DNA of 64,000 nt from Mycobacteroides saopaulense (GCF_001456355.1 NZ_CP010271.1:496001-560000); one strand, 5' to 3'; shown: positions 19,608 to 28,073, numbered from the stretch's first letter. The notes: generated by a model from the letters alone, not told the origin. Made by a program: numbers and translations.

Positions 19608-19621
19608 AACAAGCGCTTGGT
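19608..19621. promoter_or_regulatory. KstR2 operator upstream of kstR2
   Basis: AACAAGCGCTTGGT fits AnCAAGnnCTTGnT fully. It ends 15 bases before the kstR2 GTG, which suggests autorepression of kstR2 and fadA6. Confidence 0.85.
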
Positions 19622-19636
19622 TGATACAGTGGGAAG

Positions 19637-20257
19637 GTGGACAAAGTGGCTGAGGTGACCGCGCCCTCTCGGCGTGACGAGCTGCTGAGCCTCGCCGCCG
19701 AAATGTTCGCCGAGCGCGGTCTGCGTGCCACCACGGTGCGCGATATCGCCGATGCCGCCGGAATCCTCTCGGGCAGCCTCTATCACCACTTCGATTCCAA
19801 AGAGGCGATCGTCGACGAGCTGCTGCGGGATTTCCTGGAGGGGCTGTTCGCACGATATCGCGAGATCGCGGCGGCCAACCTCAATCCCGTCGACACGCTC
19901 AAGGGCCTCTTCCTGGCCTCCTTCGACGCGATCGAAACCAAGCACGCGCAGGTCGCCATCTATCAGGCGGAGGCTCCCCGGCTGCTGTCGCAGGAGCGGT
20001 TCGCCTATCTGAACGAGCTCAACACCGAGCAGCGCGAGCTCTGGCTCGAGGTGCTGCGCGACGGCATTGCCCAGGGCTACTTCCGTCCCGATCTCGACGT
20101 GGCCGTGGTGTACAGGTTCATCCGCGACGCGACCTGGGTCTCGGTGCGCTGGTTCCGCCCGGGTGGGTCGCGTACGGCGCAGGAAGTCGCCGAGCAATAC
20201 CTCTCGATAGTTCTCGGCGGGATCACCACGAACAACGCTGTTCAGTCGTCCGAATAA
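19637..20257 (+). CDS. kstR2: TetR-family repressor KstR2
   Basis: KstR2 represses the HIP-degradation genes and is released by HIP-CoA. The 206-residue protein starts with a TetR helix-turn-helix (RRDELLSLAAEMFAERGLRATTVRDIADAAG then SGSLYHHFDSKE, about 11-55) followed by an alpha-helical ligand domain. Position, length and the three matching operators in the window all support KstR2. The GTG start follows GGGAAG. fadA6 follows after 15 bases. Confidence 0.92.
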   Translation: MDKVAEVTAPSRRDELLSLAAEMFAERGLRATTVRDIADAAGILSGSLYHHFDSKEAIVDELLRDFLEGLFARYREIAAANLNPVDTLKGLFLASFDAIETKHAQVAIYQAEAPRLLSQERFAYLNELNTEQRELWLEVLRDGIAQGYFRPDLDVAVVYRFIRDATWVSVRWFRPGGSRTAQEVAEQYLSIVLGGITTNNAVQSSE

Positions 20258-20272
20258 CAAAGGAGATTCACC

Positions 20273-21421
20273 ATGCCTGAGGCGTACATCATTGACGCTG
20301 TGCGTACCGCCGTCGGTAAGCGCAACGGCTCACTGTCCAAGGTGCACCCGCTTGACCTGGGCGCCGCCACCTTCAAGGGCCTCTTCGATCGTGTCGACGT
20401 CGACCCCGACGCCATCGACGACGTGTACATGGGCGTGCTGGACGCCATCGGCGGACAGGCCGGCAACGCCGGACGTCTGGCGTGGCTAGCAGGTGGATAC
20501 CCGGAAGAGGTTCCGGGCGCTACCGTCGACCGTCAGTGTGGATCGAGCCAACAGGCTATTTCCTTTGCCGCGCAGGCTGTTATGTCCGGCACCGCCGACC
20601 TGATCGTGGCCGGCGGTTTCCAGAACATGAGCCAGATTCCGATCTCGGCGGCGATGCTCGTCGGCAAAGAATACGGATTCACCTCGCCCACAGCCGAATC
20701 GGAGGGCTGGCTGCACCGCTACGGCGATCAGGAGGTGTCGCAGTTCCGCGGCGCCGAAATGATCGCCGAGAAGTGGGACATCAGCCGCGAGGAGATGGAA
20801 CGCTTCGCTCTCTCCAGCCACGAGAAGGCGTTCGCCGCAATCCGCAACGGGCACTTCGACAACGAGATCATCCCGGTCGGTGACTTCCGCGTCGACGAGG
20901 GGCCGCGCGAATCCTCGTTGGAAAAGCTGGCTGAGCTCAAGACCCTCGTCGAGGGTGGCCGCATCACCGCGGCGCTGGCAAGCCAGATCTCCGATGGCGG
21001 CAGTGCCACCCTGGTGGCCTCCGAGCAGGCCGTCGAGGCGCACGGCCTGAAGCCGCGTGCACGCATCCACCACATCAGTGCCCGTGGTGACGATCCGGTG
21101 TTCATGTTGACCGGACCCATCCCCGCCACCCGGTACGCGCTGGAGAAGACCGGTCTGACGATGGACGACATCGACGTTGTCGAGATCAACGAGGCCTTCG
21201 CCCCCGTCGTGCTCGCCTGGGCCAAGGAGCTGGATGTCGACCTGAAGAAGGTCAACCCGAATGGCGGAGCGATCGCCTTGGGCCACCCGCTCGGTGCCAC
21301 CGGTGCCAAGCTGTTTGCCACCATGCTGAACGAACTGGAGCGTACCGGCGGCCGGTACGGCCTGCAGACGATGTGCGAGGGCGGCGGTACCGCCAACGTC
21401 ACCATCATCGAACGCCTCTGA
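20273..21421 (+). CDS. fadA6: Thiolase FadA6
   Basis: The 382-residue acetyl-CoA acyltransferase has the acyl-enzyme Cys in DRQCGSSQQA near residue 90, the GHPLGATGAK histidine motif and the C-terminal TMCEGGGTAN cysteine. In the known pathway FadA6 cleaves the beta-keto ring-opened product (MOODA-CoA) late in HIP catabolism. AAAGGAG precedes the ATG. It is co-directional with kstR2, probably one transcript, and is followed by a palindrome that may terminate it. Confidence 0.9.
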   Translation: MPEAYIIDAVRTAVGKRNGSLSKVHPLDLGAATFKGLFDRVDVDPDAIDDVYMGVLDAIGGQAGNAGRLAWLAGGYPEEVPGATVDRQCGSSQQAISFAAQAVMSGTADLIVAGGFQNMSQIPISAAMLVGKEYGFTSPTAESEGWLHRYGDQEVSQFRGAEMIAEKWDISREEMERFALSSHEKAFAAIRNGHFDNEIIPVGDFRVDEGPRESSLEKLAELKTLVEGGRITAALASQISDGGSATLVASEQAVEAHGLKPRARIHHISARGDDPVFMLTGPIPATRYALEKTGLTMDDIDVVEINEAFAPVVLAWAKELDVDLKKVNPNGGAIALGHPLGATGAKLFATMLNELERTGGRYGLQTMCEGGGTANVTIIERL

Positions 21422-21426
21422 GAACA

Positions 21427-21470
21427 CCCGCTGATGTCGGCCCTTCTCCGGAACGGTCGACATCGGCGGG
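21427..21470 (+). terminator. Probable terminator after fadA6
   Basis: The arms cccgctgatgtcg and cgacatcggcggg pair with one mismatch around an 18-base loop, starting six bases after the fadA6 stop. No U-run is present. Confidence 0.55.
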
Positions 21471-21484
21471 CGTAGCCTGGGGTG

Positions 21485-21817
21485 ATGCGTGCGGGAATTC
21501 TGATCGGCGTGGTCGCGGCGGCCCTCGGTGTCATGGCAAGCGGCGCTCCGGCATCCGCCGAACCATGCCCGCCGGAAATCTGTTACGTCCCGGGAATCCC
21601 GGGAGTACCCAGCGGCGTGCTCAACATGCTGCCGCAGTCGATGGGCGATCTACCGCCACAACTGTCGCAGTATCCGGGAGGCTGGGGAGATCAGGGCTGG
21701 GGCGGATGGAATCAGCGCGACAGCATCGACATCCATGGCACCCCGGCACCCGAACCACCGGCGCCGGAAATTGGTGTGCCGCAGCAGGAGCCACCCGCTG
21801 CGTCGCCGGGCGGTTAG
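21485..21817 (+). CDS. Small secreted Pro/Gly-rich protein
   Basis: This encodes 110 residues. The N-terminus MRAGILIGVVAAALGVMASGAPASA is a typical signal peptide. The mature chain has two early cysteines (PCPPEICYVPG), which may form a disulphide, then a Pro/Gly/Trp/Gln-rich low-complexity tail ending PPAASPGG. I know no function. GTG 21482 directly before the ATG is an alternative start. Its stop overlaps the stop of the next, convergent secreted-protein gene. Confidence 0.65.
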   Translation: MRAGILIGVVAAALGVMASGAPASAEPCPPEICYVPGIPGVPSGVLNMLPQSMGDLPPQLSQYPGGWGDQGWGGWNQRDSIDIHGTPAPEPPAPEIGVPQQEPPAASPGG

Positions 21818-22152
21818 TCTCCGGCCCAGGTGCCGTACGGCACGTCGGGGTCGGTGCCCAGTGGGGTGTTCGGGTCGGCGCCGCCGATGTCGTTGGCATG
21901 ATCGGGAACGTAGGGATCTGTTCCGTACGGCACGTCGGGGTCGGCACCGCCGGTGTTTTGATCCTGTAGCAAGACGTGGTGCGGACCGCGGTCGGTCGGT
22001 AGCTCCATGGACCCCTGCTTGGGCGCGTGAATCGGCTGATCGGGCACGGACGGCACGTCGGGGTCGGCCGCGGCAAGCGGGGCGAGCGTCAGCGCTGCCA
22101 GGGCCGCAGCACAACAGGCGGCCGTCGAGAAGGTGAACTTTCGGTTCCTCAT
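21814..22152 (-). CDS. Small secreted protein with DPDVPYGT repeats
   Basis: This encodes 112 residues. The N-terminus (MRNRKFTFS then an Ala/Leu-rich stretch ending LAAAD) is a signal peptide. The mature protein is acidic and carries short repeats: DPDVPSV, DPDVPYGTDPYVP, DPNTPLG and DPDVPYGTW. The DNA shows the same repetition, with the string ccgtacggcacgtcggggtc occurring near 21836 and 21925. It has no cysteine in the mature part and no known motif. It could be a surface or calcium-binding-like peptide given the Asp/Pro repeats, but this is speculation. It is convergent with the preceding secreted-protein gene. Confidence 0.65.
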   Translation of the reverse strand: MRNRKFTFSTAACCAAALAALTLAPLAAADPDVPSVPDQPIHAPKQGSMELPTDRGPHHVLLQDQNTGGADPDVPYGTDPYVPDHANDIGGADPNTPLGTDPDVPYGTWAGD

Positions 22153-22204
22153 ACTTCCAGGATTCTCCTGCAGTCTGCGAATCCGCTGTCGATCTTCTTC
22201 ATGT

Positions 22205-22246
22205 CGAGTGGGAATCCGATGATGTGCCTCGTGAGATTCCCACTCG
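22205..22246 (-). terminator. Probable terminator after ipdC
   Basis: A perfect 12-bp inverted repeat (cgagtgggaatc and gattcccactcg) with an 18-base loop begins four bases past the ipdC stop on the minus strand. It closes the ipdA-ipdB-ipdC transcript. Confidence 0.65.
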
Positions 22247-22250
22247 TCGG

Positions 22251-23324
22251 CTAGAGGATGGCGGCGCTGGCTGCCTGCAGGTGTGCGACCGCATCGGTGA
22301 CGATCGCGTCGATCAACTCCTGGCAGCTCGGTAGGTCATCCAGGATGCCCGCGACCTGGCCCGAGGCCAGCACACCGGCATTCGTGTTGCCCTCGACGAG
22401 ACCGGCCTTCAGCAGCATCGGGGTGTTCGCGGCCATGAGCACCTGCGACCAGGTGAGCTCCTTGCCGTGCCGCATCGCGAGGCCATCCTTGACCATCGAC
22501 GCCCACGACATTCCCGTCATCTTCTTGAACTTGGCGGCGTTGCGGACCGCTGCGGTGAAACCGCGTACCCGCGAACCGCTTTCCAGCTTCTCGACGAGCT
22601 CGGTGCGCAGGACCCGGTGCGGCATGCCGTCGACACGCGTCGAGACCACGGTGCCACCGAGGTCGGAGGCCAGGTAGCGCTGCTTGACTGCATCAGGCAC
22701 GCTGCTGTCGGCGGTCAGCAGGAAGCGGGTGCCCATCGCGACACCGGCGGCACCGTACGACAATGCGGCGGCGAGGCCGCGCCCATCGAAGAAACCACCG
22801 GCCGCGACGACCGGCATCCCGGTGTCCTTGACGGCGTCGAGCACCGAGGGCAGCAGCAGAGTCGTGGCGACCGGTCCGGTATGACCACCGCCCTCGCCGC
22901 CCTGCACGATCACCGCGTCGGCGCCCCAGGCCGCAACCTTCTTGGCGTGCTTGGCCGCTCCGATGGACGGGACCACCACGACGCCATTGTCTTTCAGCTT
23001 CGCGATGAGGTCCTGCTTGGGTGCCAGCGCGAACGAGGCCACCTTGACCTTCTCGCGGATGAGCAGGTCGATGCGCTCGGTGGCGTCACCGGCATCGGCG
23101 CGGATATTCACACCGAAAGGCTTGTCGGTCAGCGATTTCGTCTTCGCGACGGCCGCGACCAGTTCCTCGAGGGTCATGGTCGCCGAGGCCAGGATGCCCA
23201 GGCCGCCGGCGTTGGAGGTGGCGGCCACCAGCCGTGGACCGGCGACCCAGCCCATTCCGGTCTGCACGACGGGATGCTCGATACCGACCAGCTCGGTCAG
23301 CGCGGTCTTGAGCACCTGAGTCAC
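22251..23324 (-). CDS. ipdC: Flavin-dependent oxidoreductase IpdC
   Basis: The 357-residue protein belongs to the nitronate monooxygenase/2-nitropropane dioxygenase-like TIM-barrel flavoprotein family: it has HPVVQTGMGWVAGPRLVAATSNAGGLG at the N-terminus, GADAVIVQGGEGGGHTG and PVVAAGGFFDGRGLAAALSYGAAGVAMGTRF. Order after ipdB matches Rv3553 (IpdC), which acts on the HIC-CoA intermediate before the final ring openings. Its ATG overlaps the ipdB stop by four bases. It is the last gene of the echA20-ipdA-ipdB-ipdC operon. Confidence 0.88.
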   Translation of the reverse strand: MTQVLKTALTELVGIEHPVVQTGMGWVAGPRLVAATSNAGGLGILASATMTLEELVAAVAKTKSLTDKPFGVNIRADAGDATERIDLLIREKVKVASFALAPKQDLIAKLKDNGVVVVPSIGAAKHAKKVAAWGADAVIVQGGEGGGHTGPVATTLLLPSVLDAVKDTGMPVVAAGGFFDGRGLAAALSYGAAGVAMGTRFLLTADSSVPDAVKQRYLASDLGGTVVSTRVDGMPHRVLRTELVEKLESGSRVRGFTAAVRNAAKFKKMTGMSWASMVKDGLAMRHGKELTWSQVLMAANTPMLLKAGLVEGNTNAGVLASGQVAGILDDLPSCQELIDAIVTDAVAHLQAASAAIL

Positions 23325-24070
23325 TGTTTTACTTCCTTGTCCCGGAATGATTTCGGATCGATGACCTCGCGGATGATCCGCAGCTCCTCCTCGGTGGGCA
23401 GCCGGGTGACGTCCGCGCCGGCCAGCCCGTGCACTTCGAAGCTGGTGTTGGACGCGACATCGTCGGCCGAGACGCCTGGGTGCAGCGACAGGGCGCGCAT
23501 CTGGTGATCCGGACCGTTGAAGTCGAACACACCGAGGTTCGAGATGACCCGGAACACGTTGAGGTACTTGTACGCCGGGTTCGCCGGATCGACCTTGTCG
23601 TAACCGACACCGGAGACGACGTCGACCGAATCACCGAATACTCGCGCTGAGTGGTTGCCCACCCAATACGAGGTGGCGTGGTTGATGGTGTTTCCCGGAG
23701 CACCTCGCACGCCGAACATCTGCCGGGTGGGGTGCTGCAGCGGACCGAACGCCGAGAGGTTCTGATTGCCATAGCGATCAATCTGGTTGGCGCCCATGAC
23801 GACATGCCGGCGGCCGGAGGCCACTACGTCGAACACCTTGCGGAACGGCATCCAGCCCTCGATCGGCGAGGTCCCGCCGATGCCGGGCGTCTCGGCCATC
23901 AGGACGGCCTCGCCATCGGAGAGCACCAGGTCCGGGGAGAAGGTCAGGCGGGCCAGCCGGGCCCCCACGGTGGACATCGTCGACATCGCGGAGGCCATGA
24001 TCTCGCCTGCATCCCTGAACAACTCGGCGCATGCGACGGCGCAGACCTCGGCGCGGGTTGCTTCGCTCAT
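23321..24070 (-). CDS. ipdB: COCHEA-CoA hydrolase subunit beta IpdB
   Basis: The 249-residue CoA-transferase-like protein is the beta subunit of IpdAB, which hydrolyses the last steroid ring (COCHEA-CoA). It has the CoA-transferase-type ATRAEVCAVACAELFRDAGEI opening, DRYGNQNLSAFGPLQHPTRQMFG and GDSVDVVSGVGYDK. Start and stop overlap ipdA and ipdC by four bases each, which supports a coupled complex. Typical CoA transferases use a catalytic Glu that IpdAB does not need in the same way, so hydrolase is preferred over transferase from context. Confidence 0.9.
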   Translation of the reverse strand: MSEATRAEVCAVACAELFRDAGEIMASAMSTMSTVGARLARLTFSPDLVLSDGEAVLMAETPGIGGTSPIEGWMPFRKVFDVVASGRRHVVMGANQIDRYGNQNLSAFGPLQHPTRQMFGVRGAPGNTINHATSYWVGNHSARVFGDSVDVVSGVGYDKVDPANPAYKYLNVFRVISNLGVFDFNGPDHQMRALSLHPGVSADDVASNTSFEVHGLAGADVTRLPTEEELRIIREVIDPKSFRDKEVKQ

Positions 24071-24936
24071 GCCTGTGCCTCCTTGAAGCGCTTGACGGCT
24101 GCCTGGTAGTCCTCCTCGGACCCGGACAGGTAGGTGTCGACGAACTTCTGCCAGGTTTCGGGATCACCGGCCGCCTCGGCATAGTGCCGCTGGAACTTCT
24201 CGTCACGGCCGTAGTCGGCGGCGCCGATGGTGAAGTGTGCACCACCCGGTGCCTCGACGACCTTGTCGACCATCATGCGGTTCAGCAGAAGCGACTGCAG
24301 CGGAACGGATTTCACCAGCTCCTCGGTGGATACGATCTTTTCCACCGATAGGTAGCGTCGTTCCGCGGCCAGGCAGTACAGGTCGTCGAAGTACGGGTCG
24401 ACGCCGGTGTAGGCGGCATTGCCGGTCGCGTCACCCAGGTTCAGGTGCACGAATGCGGCGTCCAGGTTCAGTGCGGGCATGGCGACCAGGGTCTCGTTAT
24501 CCGCGTACGGCGAGGTGACGGTCTTGAGCTCGTCGCCCCAGAAGTTCATGACGTCGGACCCCAGGCCGGCCCGGATGGGTAGGAATGGCAGGCGTGCGGC
24601 AGCGGCCTCGAGGCCGCATTTGACCATGCCCTCGTCCATCTCCCGGGACTCGATGGCGCCGGTGGTGCGCGCCTTCGCGAACCACGGGTCGTAGAAGGGC
24701 GGTGAATCCAGCGAGACGAAGCCGTAGTAGGCCCTCTTGACCTTGCCCGCAGAACACAACAGACCCAGATCCGGTCCGCCGTACGTGACGACCGTCAGAT
24801 CCTTGATGTCCGAACGCAGAATCGCGCGCACGAAGGCCATCGGCTTGCGTCGTGAGCCCCAGCCGCCGAGGCCGATGGTCATCCCGCTACGCAGCTCGGC
24901 GACTACCTCGTCGAGCGTGGTGCGCTTGTCTCCCAT
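24067..24936 (-). CDS. ipdA: COCHEA-CoA hydrolase subunit alpha IpdA
   Basis: The 289-residue CoA-transferase-family alpha subunit begins MGDKRTTLDEVVAELRSGMTIGLGGWGSRRKPMAFVRAI, typical of IpdA. It also has YGGPDLGLLCSAGKVKRAYYGFVSLD and a GDATGNAAYTGVDPYFDD segment. With IpdB it forms the hydrolase that opens the final ring of the HIP skeleton. Its start is three bases from the echA20 stop, and its stop overlaps the ipdB start. Confidence 0.9.
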   Translation of the reverse strand: MGDKRTTLDEVVAELRSGMTIGLGGWGSRRKPMAFVRAILRSDIKDLTVVTYGGPDLGLLCSAGKVKRAYYGFVSLDSPPFYDPWFAKARTTGAIESREMDEGMVKCGLEAAAARLPFLPIRAGLGSDVMNFWGDELKTVTSPYADNETLVAMPALNLDAAFVHLNLGDATGNAAYTGVDPYFDDLYCLAAERRYLSVEKIVSTEELVKSVPLQSLLLNRMMVDKVVEAPGGAHFTIGAADYGRDEKFQRHYAEAAGDPETWQKFVDTYLSGSEEDYQAAVKRFKEAQA

Positions 24937-24939
24937 GAG

Positions 24940-25698
24940 TTAGTTCCCCTTCGGCTTTCCGGTCTCGACGAACGCATCGCGGTGTTCGTCGGCGACTCCG
25001 GCGAGGTTGAGTTCGAATGTGAAGCCCTGCTCCATGCGGTAACTCGACTCGACGTCCTGCGGGTCGATGAAGTTGATGGCCTCTTTGGCGGCCCGGATGA
25101 CACGGGTGTCCTTGGCGGCGATGTCACGCGCGACGCGCAGTGCGGCTTCGTCGAGTTCGTCGCGCGGCACCACTTCGTGGACGGATCCATAGTGCTGCAA
25201 CGTCTTTGCGTCGATCTTGGCTGCCGTGTAGAACATCCGGCGCATCACATGCTGAGGGACCAGTCGCTGCAGGTGGGTGGCCGTTCCGAGCGCGCCGCGG
25301 TCGACCTCGGGCACGCTGAAGACCGCGTCATCGGAGGCGACGATCACATCAGCGTTGCCCACCAGGCCGATTCCGCCGCCGAGGCAGAAACCGTTGACCG
25401 CGGCGATGACCGGCACCTTGCAGCGGTACACCGCGCTGAAGGCCTCGAAGCAGCCGCGATTGGTGTCGATCAGCGCGGTGAATCCGTCCGTCGCCTGCAT
25501 CTCTTTGATGTCGGCGCCGGCATTGAACCCGCGCCCCTCGGCCCGCAGGATCACCACGTGGGTCGACGGGTCGTTACCCGCGGCCAGGATGGCGTCGGCC
25601 AGCTCAAACCATCCGCGTGACGGAATGGCGTTGACCTTCGGATAGTCGACGGTGACGGTGACGATGCCCGGTTCAACCGTCGCGGTGGTGATGCCCAT
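24940..25698 (-). CDS. echA20: Enoyl-CoA hydratase-family ring hydrolase EchA20
   Basis: The 252-residue crotonase-family protein has the CoA/oxyanion segment RAEGRGFNAGADIKEM and VNGFCLGGGIGLVGNADVIVASDDAVFSVPEV. In M. tuberculosis EchA20 hydrolyses the bicyclic HIEC-CoA, opening a ring before IpdAB acts. I chose ATG 25698; the open frame extends to 25779 but runs into the operator. A KstR2 operator starts 20 bases upstream and is shared with a divergent SDR gene. It leads the echA20-ipdA-ipdB-ipdC operon. Confidence 0.9.
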   Translation of the reverse strand: MGITTATVEPGIVTVTVDYPKVNAIPSRGWFELADAILAAGNDPSTHVVILRAEGRGFNAGADIKEMQATDGFTALIDTNRGCFEAFSAVYRCKVPVIAAVNGFCLGGGIGLVGNADVIVASDDAVFSVPEVDRGALGTATHLQRLVPQHVMRRMFYTAAKIDAKTLQHYGSVHEVVPRDELDEAALRVARDIAAKDTRVIRAAKEAINFIDPQDVESSYRMEQGFTFELNLAGVADEHRDAFVETGKPKGN

Positions 25699-25718
25699 GA
25701 GACTCCTCAAGGTACCGA

Positions 25719-25732
25719 AACAAGCACTTGCT
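25719..25732. promoter_or_regulatory. KstR2 operator between echA20 and the SDR genes
   Basis: AACAAGCACTTGCT fits AnCAAGnnCTTGnT fully. A partial second copy (CTTGCTTGGT) overlaps its right end. It lies between the divergent echA20 and 25793 genes, so one site can serve both. Confidence 0.82.
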
Positions 25733-25792
25733 TGGTACGCTACCATGACCCGAAAGCGCAGGACAAACAGCAGGAACACGGCAAGGAGTCAC

Positions 25793-26575
25793 GTGCGAAC
25801 CCCTTATGACCTCGGCCTCGAAGGTCGCGTCGTGCTGGTCACCGGAGGTGTCCGTGGTGTCGGAGCCGGAATCAGCCGGGTGTTCGCCGACCAGGGGGCA
25901 ACGGTGATCACCTGCGCGCGCCGCCCCGGCGAGACCCCCTATGAGTTCCACTCCTGCGATATCCGCGACGAGGAGTCGGTCGACGCGCTCATCGGCACCA
26001 TCGTCTCCGCACACGGCCGCCTGGACACCGTGGTGAACAATGCCGGCGGCGCCCCCTTCGCCCTGGCCGCCGATGCCAGCCACAACTTCCATCGCAAGAT
26101 CGTCGAGCTGAATCTGCTCTCTGCACTGTTGGTCTCGCAGCGCGCGAACGCGGTGATGCAGCAGCAGGGTGACGGCGGCACCATCGTCAACATCACCAGC
26201 GTCAGCGCGAGCCGTCCCTCGCCGGGCACCGCCGCCTACGGCGCCGCCAAGGCCGGGCTGGAGAGCCTGACCCGAAGCCTCGCCGTCGAGTGGGCGCCCA
26301 AGGTGCGGGTGAATGCGCTTGCCGCCGGGATGATTCGCACCGAGCTGTCGGAGATGCATTACGGCGACGAAGAGGGAATCGCTTCGGTGGGAGCGACGGT
26401 GCCCCTCGGGCGCCTGGCCAATCCCGATGAGATCGGTTGGACCGCTGCATTTCTCGCCTCACCAATGTCTTCGTATGTGACCGGTTCGGTACTCACGGTT
26501 CATGGCGGAGGGGAGCGCCCTGCCTTCCTCGACGCCGCCAATGTCAACAGCAACGAGAACGGCGAAAAGGAATAG
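25793..26575 (+). CDS. Short-chain dehydrogenase (position of Rv3549c)
   Basis: The 260-residue classical SDR has VVLVTGGVRGVGAGIS near 12-27, VNNAGGAPF, and the catalytic NITSVSASRPSPGTAAYGAAKAG. The tail YVTGSVLTVHGG is typical. The GTG start follows AAGGAG. Its place opposite echA20 across a KstR2 operator matches Rv3549c, a KstR2-regulon oxidoreductase of the HIP pathway. The exact hydroxyacyl substrate is unknown. It is followed after three bases by a second SDR gene. Confidence 0.85.
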   Translation: MRTPYDLGLEGRVVLVTGGVRGVGAGISRVFADQGATVITCARRPGETPYEFHSCDIRDEESVDALIGTIVSAHGRLDTVVNNAGGAPFALAADASHNFHRKIVELNLLSALLVSQRANAVMQQQGDGGTIVNITSVSASRPSPGTAAYGAAKAGLESLTRSLAVEWAPKVRVNALAAGMIRTELSEMHYGDEEGIASVGATVPLGRLANPDEIGWTAAFLASPMSSYVTGSVLTVHGGGERPAFLDAANVNSNENGEKE

Positions 26576-26578
26576 AAC

Positions 26579-27490
26579 ATGCCAGGTTTACTCGATGGTC
26601 GGGTCGTCATCATCACGGGCGCGGGTCGGGGCATCGGCCGGGCGCACGCACTGGCGTTCGCGGCCGAAGGCGCCCGTGTTGTGGTCAATGACATTGGTGT
26701 CGGCCTGGATGGATCGGCCGGCACCAGCCCCGCGCAGGAGGTCGTCGAGGAGATCAAGGCCGCCGGCGGCGAGGCCGTCACCAACGGCGATGACGTCGCG
26801 GACTGGAACGGCGCCAAGAACCTCATCGACACCGCGGTCAATTCCTTTGGCCGCCTGGATGTCTTGGTCAACAATGCCGGATTCCTGCGTGACCGCATGC
26901 TCGCCAACATGAGCGAGGAGGAGTGGGATGCGGTGATCCGCGTGCACCTCAAGGGACACTTCGCACCACTGCGACATGCCGCAGCGTATTGGCGCGACGA
27001 GTTCAAGGCCGGCAATGCGGTGGACGCACGCATCATCAACACCAGCTCCGCCGCGGGTTTGCAAGGCAGTGTGGGGCAAGGGAATTACGCCGCAGCCAAG
27101 GCCGGTATCGCCACCCTGACACTGCAGGCCGCCGCGGAGATGGGCCGCTACGGCATCACCGTGAACGCCATTGCTCCGGCCGCACGCACCCGGATGACCG
27201 AGGCGGTCTTCGCCGAGACCATGGCCAAGCCGGAGGATGGGGCGTTCGACGCGATGGCCCCGGAGAATGTGTCGCCGCTGGTGGTGTGGCTCGGTAGCCC
27301 TGAGTCTCGCGACGTCACCGGCAAGGTGTTCGAGGTCGAGGCCGGCATTATTCGCGTCGCCGAGGGTTGGGCTCACGGTCCGCAGGTGGACAAGGGGGCG
27401 CGTTGGGATCCAAGCGAATTGGGGCCCGTCGTCACCGACCTACTCGATAAGGCGCGCACGCCGGTCCCGGTCTACGGCTCTCAGGGTTAG
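26579..27490 (+). CDS. Short-chain dehydrogenase (position of Rv3548c)
   Basis: The 303-residue SDR has the dinucleotide loop VVIITGAGRGIGRAHAL, VVNDIGVGLDG, VNNAGFLRDRM, and the catalytic INTSSAAGLQGSVGQGNYAAAKAG. The longer C-terminal region is typical of the multifunctional-enzyme-like dehydrogenase domain that oxidises (3R)-hydroxyacyl-CoA, so a beta-oxidation step on a steroid-derived CoA is plausible. It is probably co-transcribed with the preceding SDR, and a hairpin follows its stop. Confidence 0.85.
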   Translation: MPGLLDGRVVIITGAGRGIGRAHALAFAAEGARVVVNDIGVGLDGSAGTSPAQEVVEEIKAAGGEAVTNGDDVADWNGAKNLIDTAVNSFGRLDVLVNNAGFLRDRMLANMSEEEWDAVIRVHLKGHFAPLRHAAAYWRDEFKAGNAVDARIINTSSAAGLQGSVGQGNYAAAKAGIATLTLQAAAEMGRYGITVNAIAPAARTRMTEAVFAETMAKPEDGAFDAMAPENVSPLVVWLGSPESRDVTGKVFEVEAGIIRVAEGWAHGPQVDKGARWDPSELGPVVTDLLDKARTPVPVYGSQG

Positions 27491-27500
27491 CCCTTCCCGC

Positions 27501-27559
27501 CGACACGCCGTGCTATGGCGGATTCGTATCGCACGTGTCCGCCACGAGGCGGCGTGTCG
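27501..27559. terminator. Bidirectional hairpin between convergent genes
   Basis: The outer arms cgacacgccg and cggcgtgtcg pair perfectly. The inner arms tggcgg (27516) and ccgcca (27539) extend the stem. It fills most of the 77-base gap between the 26579 gene and the Ddn-like gene, so termination in both directions is likely. Confidence 0.6.
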
Positions 27560-27567
27560 ATGGGGAG

Positions 27568-28056
27568 TTAGGGCTCCAGGATGACGACGGGGATCTTGCG
27601 GGTGGTGTACGACTGGTACTTGTCGAAGTCCGCGTACAGCTCGACCAGCTTGGGCCAGTAGTACGCGCGTTCCTCGTCGTTGGCGGTGCGTGCCGTCATG
27701 GTGCGGATATTGCCCTTTATCTGAACGGTGACTTCAGAATTCGCCTTCAGATTGAGGTACCACGCGGGGTTGGCCACTCGCCCGCCCTGCGACGCCACCA
27801 GCACGATCTTGTCGCCGTCGGGAAGATAGAGCAGCGCGCTCAGCCGCTTTTGACCGGTCTTGCGGCCGGTGGTGGTGATCAGCAGAACCGGTATCCCCCA
27901 GGGGAACGCCGCACCCACACGCCACTTTCCACCGAGGCGGCCGTTGGTCCGCTGATACAGCCAAACATTGACCGTGGTCATCCATTTGATGACCTTGCCG
28001 GCGAACTCGGAATTCAGTTGGGCGGGTGCGTTCGCGGATGATCCCGGTGCGGTCAT
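27568..28056 (-). CDS. F420-dependent nitroreductase-family protein (Ddn-like)
   Basis: The 162-residue protein of the deazaflavin (F420)-dependent quinone/nitro reductase family has FPWGIPVLLITTTGRKTGQKRLSALLYLPDGD and VASQGGRVANPAWYLNLKANSEVTVQ, the standard F420-binding split-barrel motifs. In M. tuberculosis Ddn (Rv3547) sits at this same place and activates nitroimidazole drugs. Orthology is likely from position but not proven, because mycobacteria hold many paralogues. It is divergent from the SnoaL-like gene, 17 bases away. Confidence 0.82.
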   Translation of the reverse strand: MTAPGSSANAPAQLNSEFAGKVIKWMTTVNVWLYQRTNGRLGGKWRVGAAFPWGIPVLLITTTGRKTGQKRLSALLYLPDGDKIVLVASQGGRVANPAWYLNLKANSEVTVQIKGNIRTMTARTANDEERAYYWPKLVELYADFDKYQSYTTRKIPVVILEP

Positions 28057-28073
28057 GGCCCTATGCTACGAGT

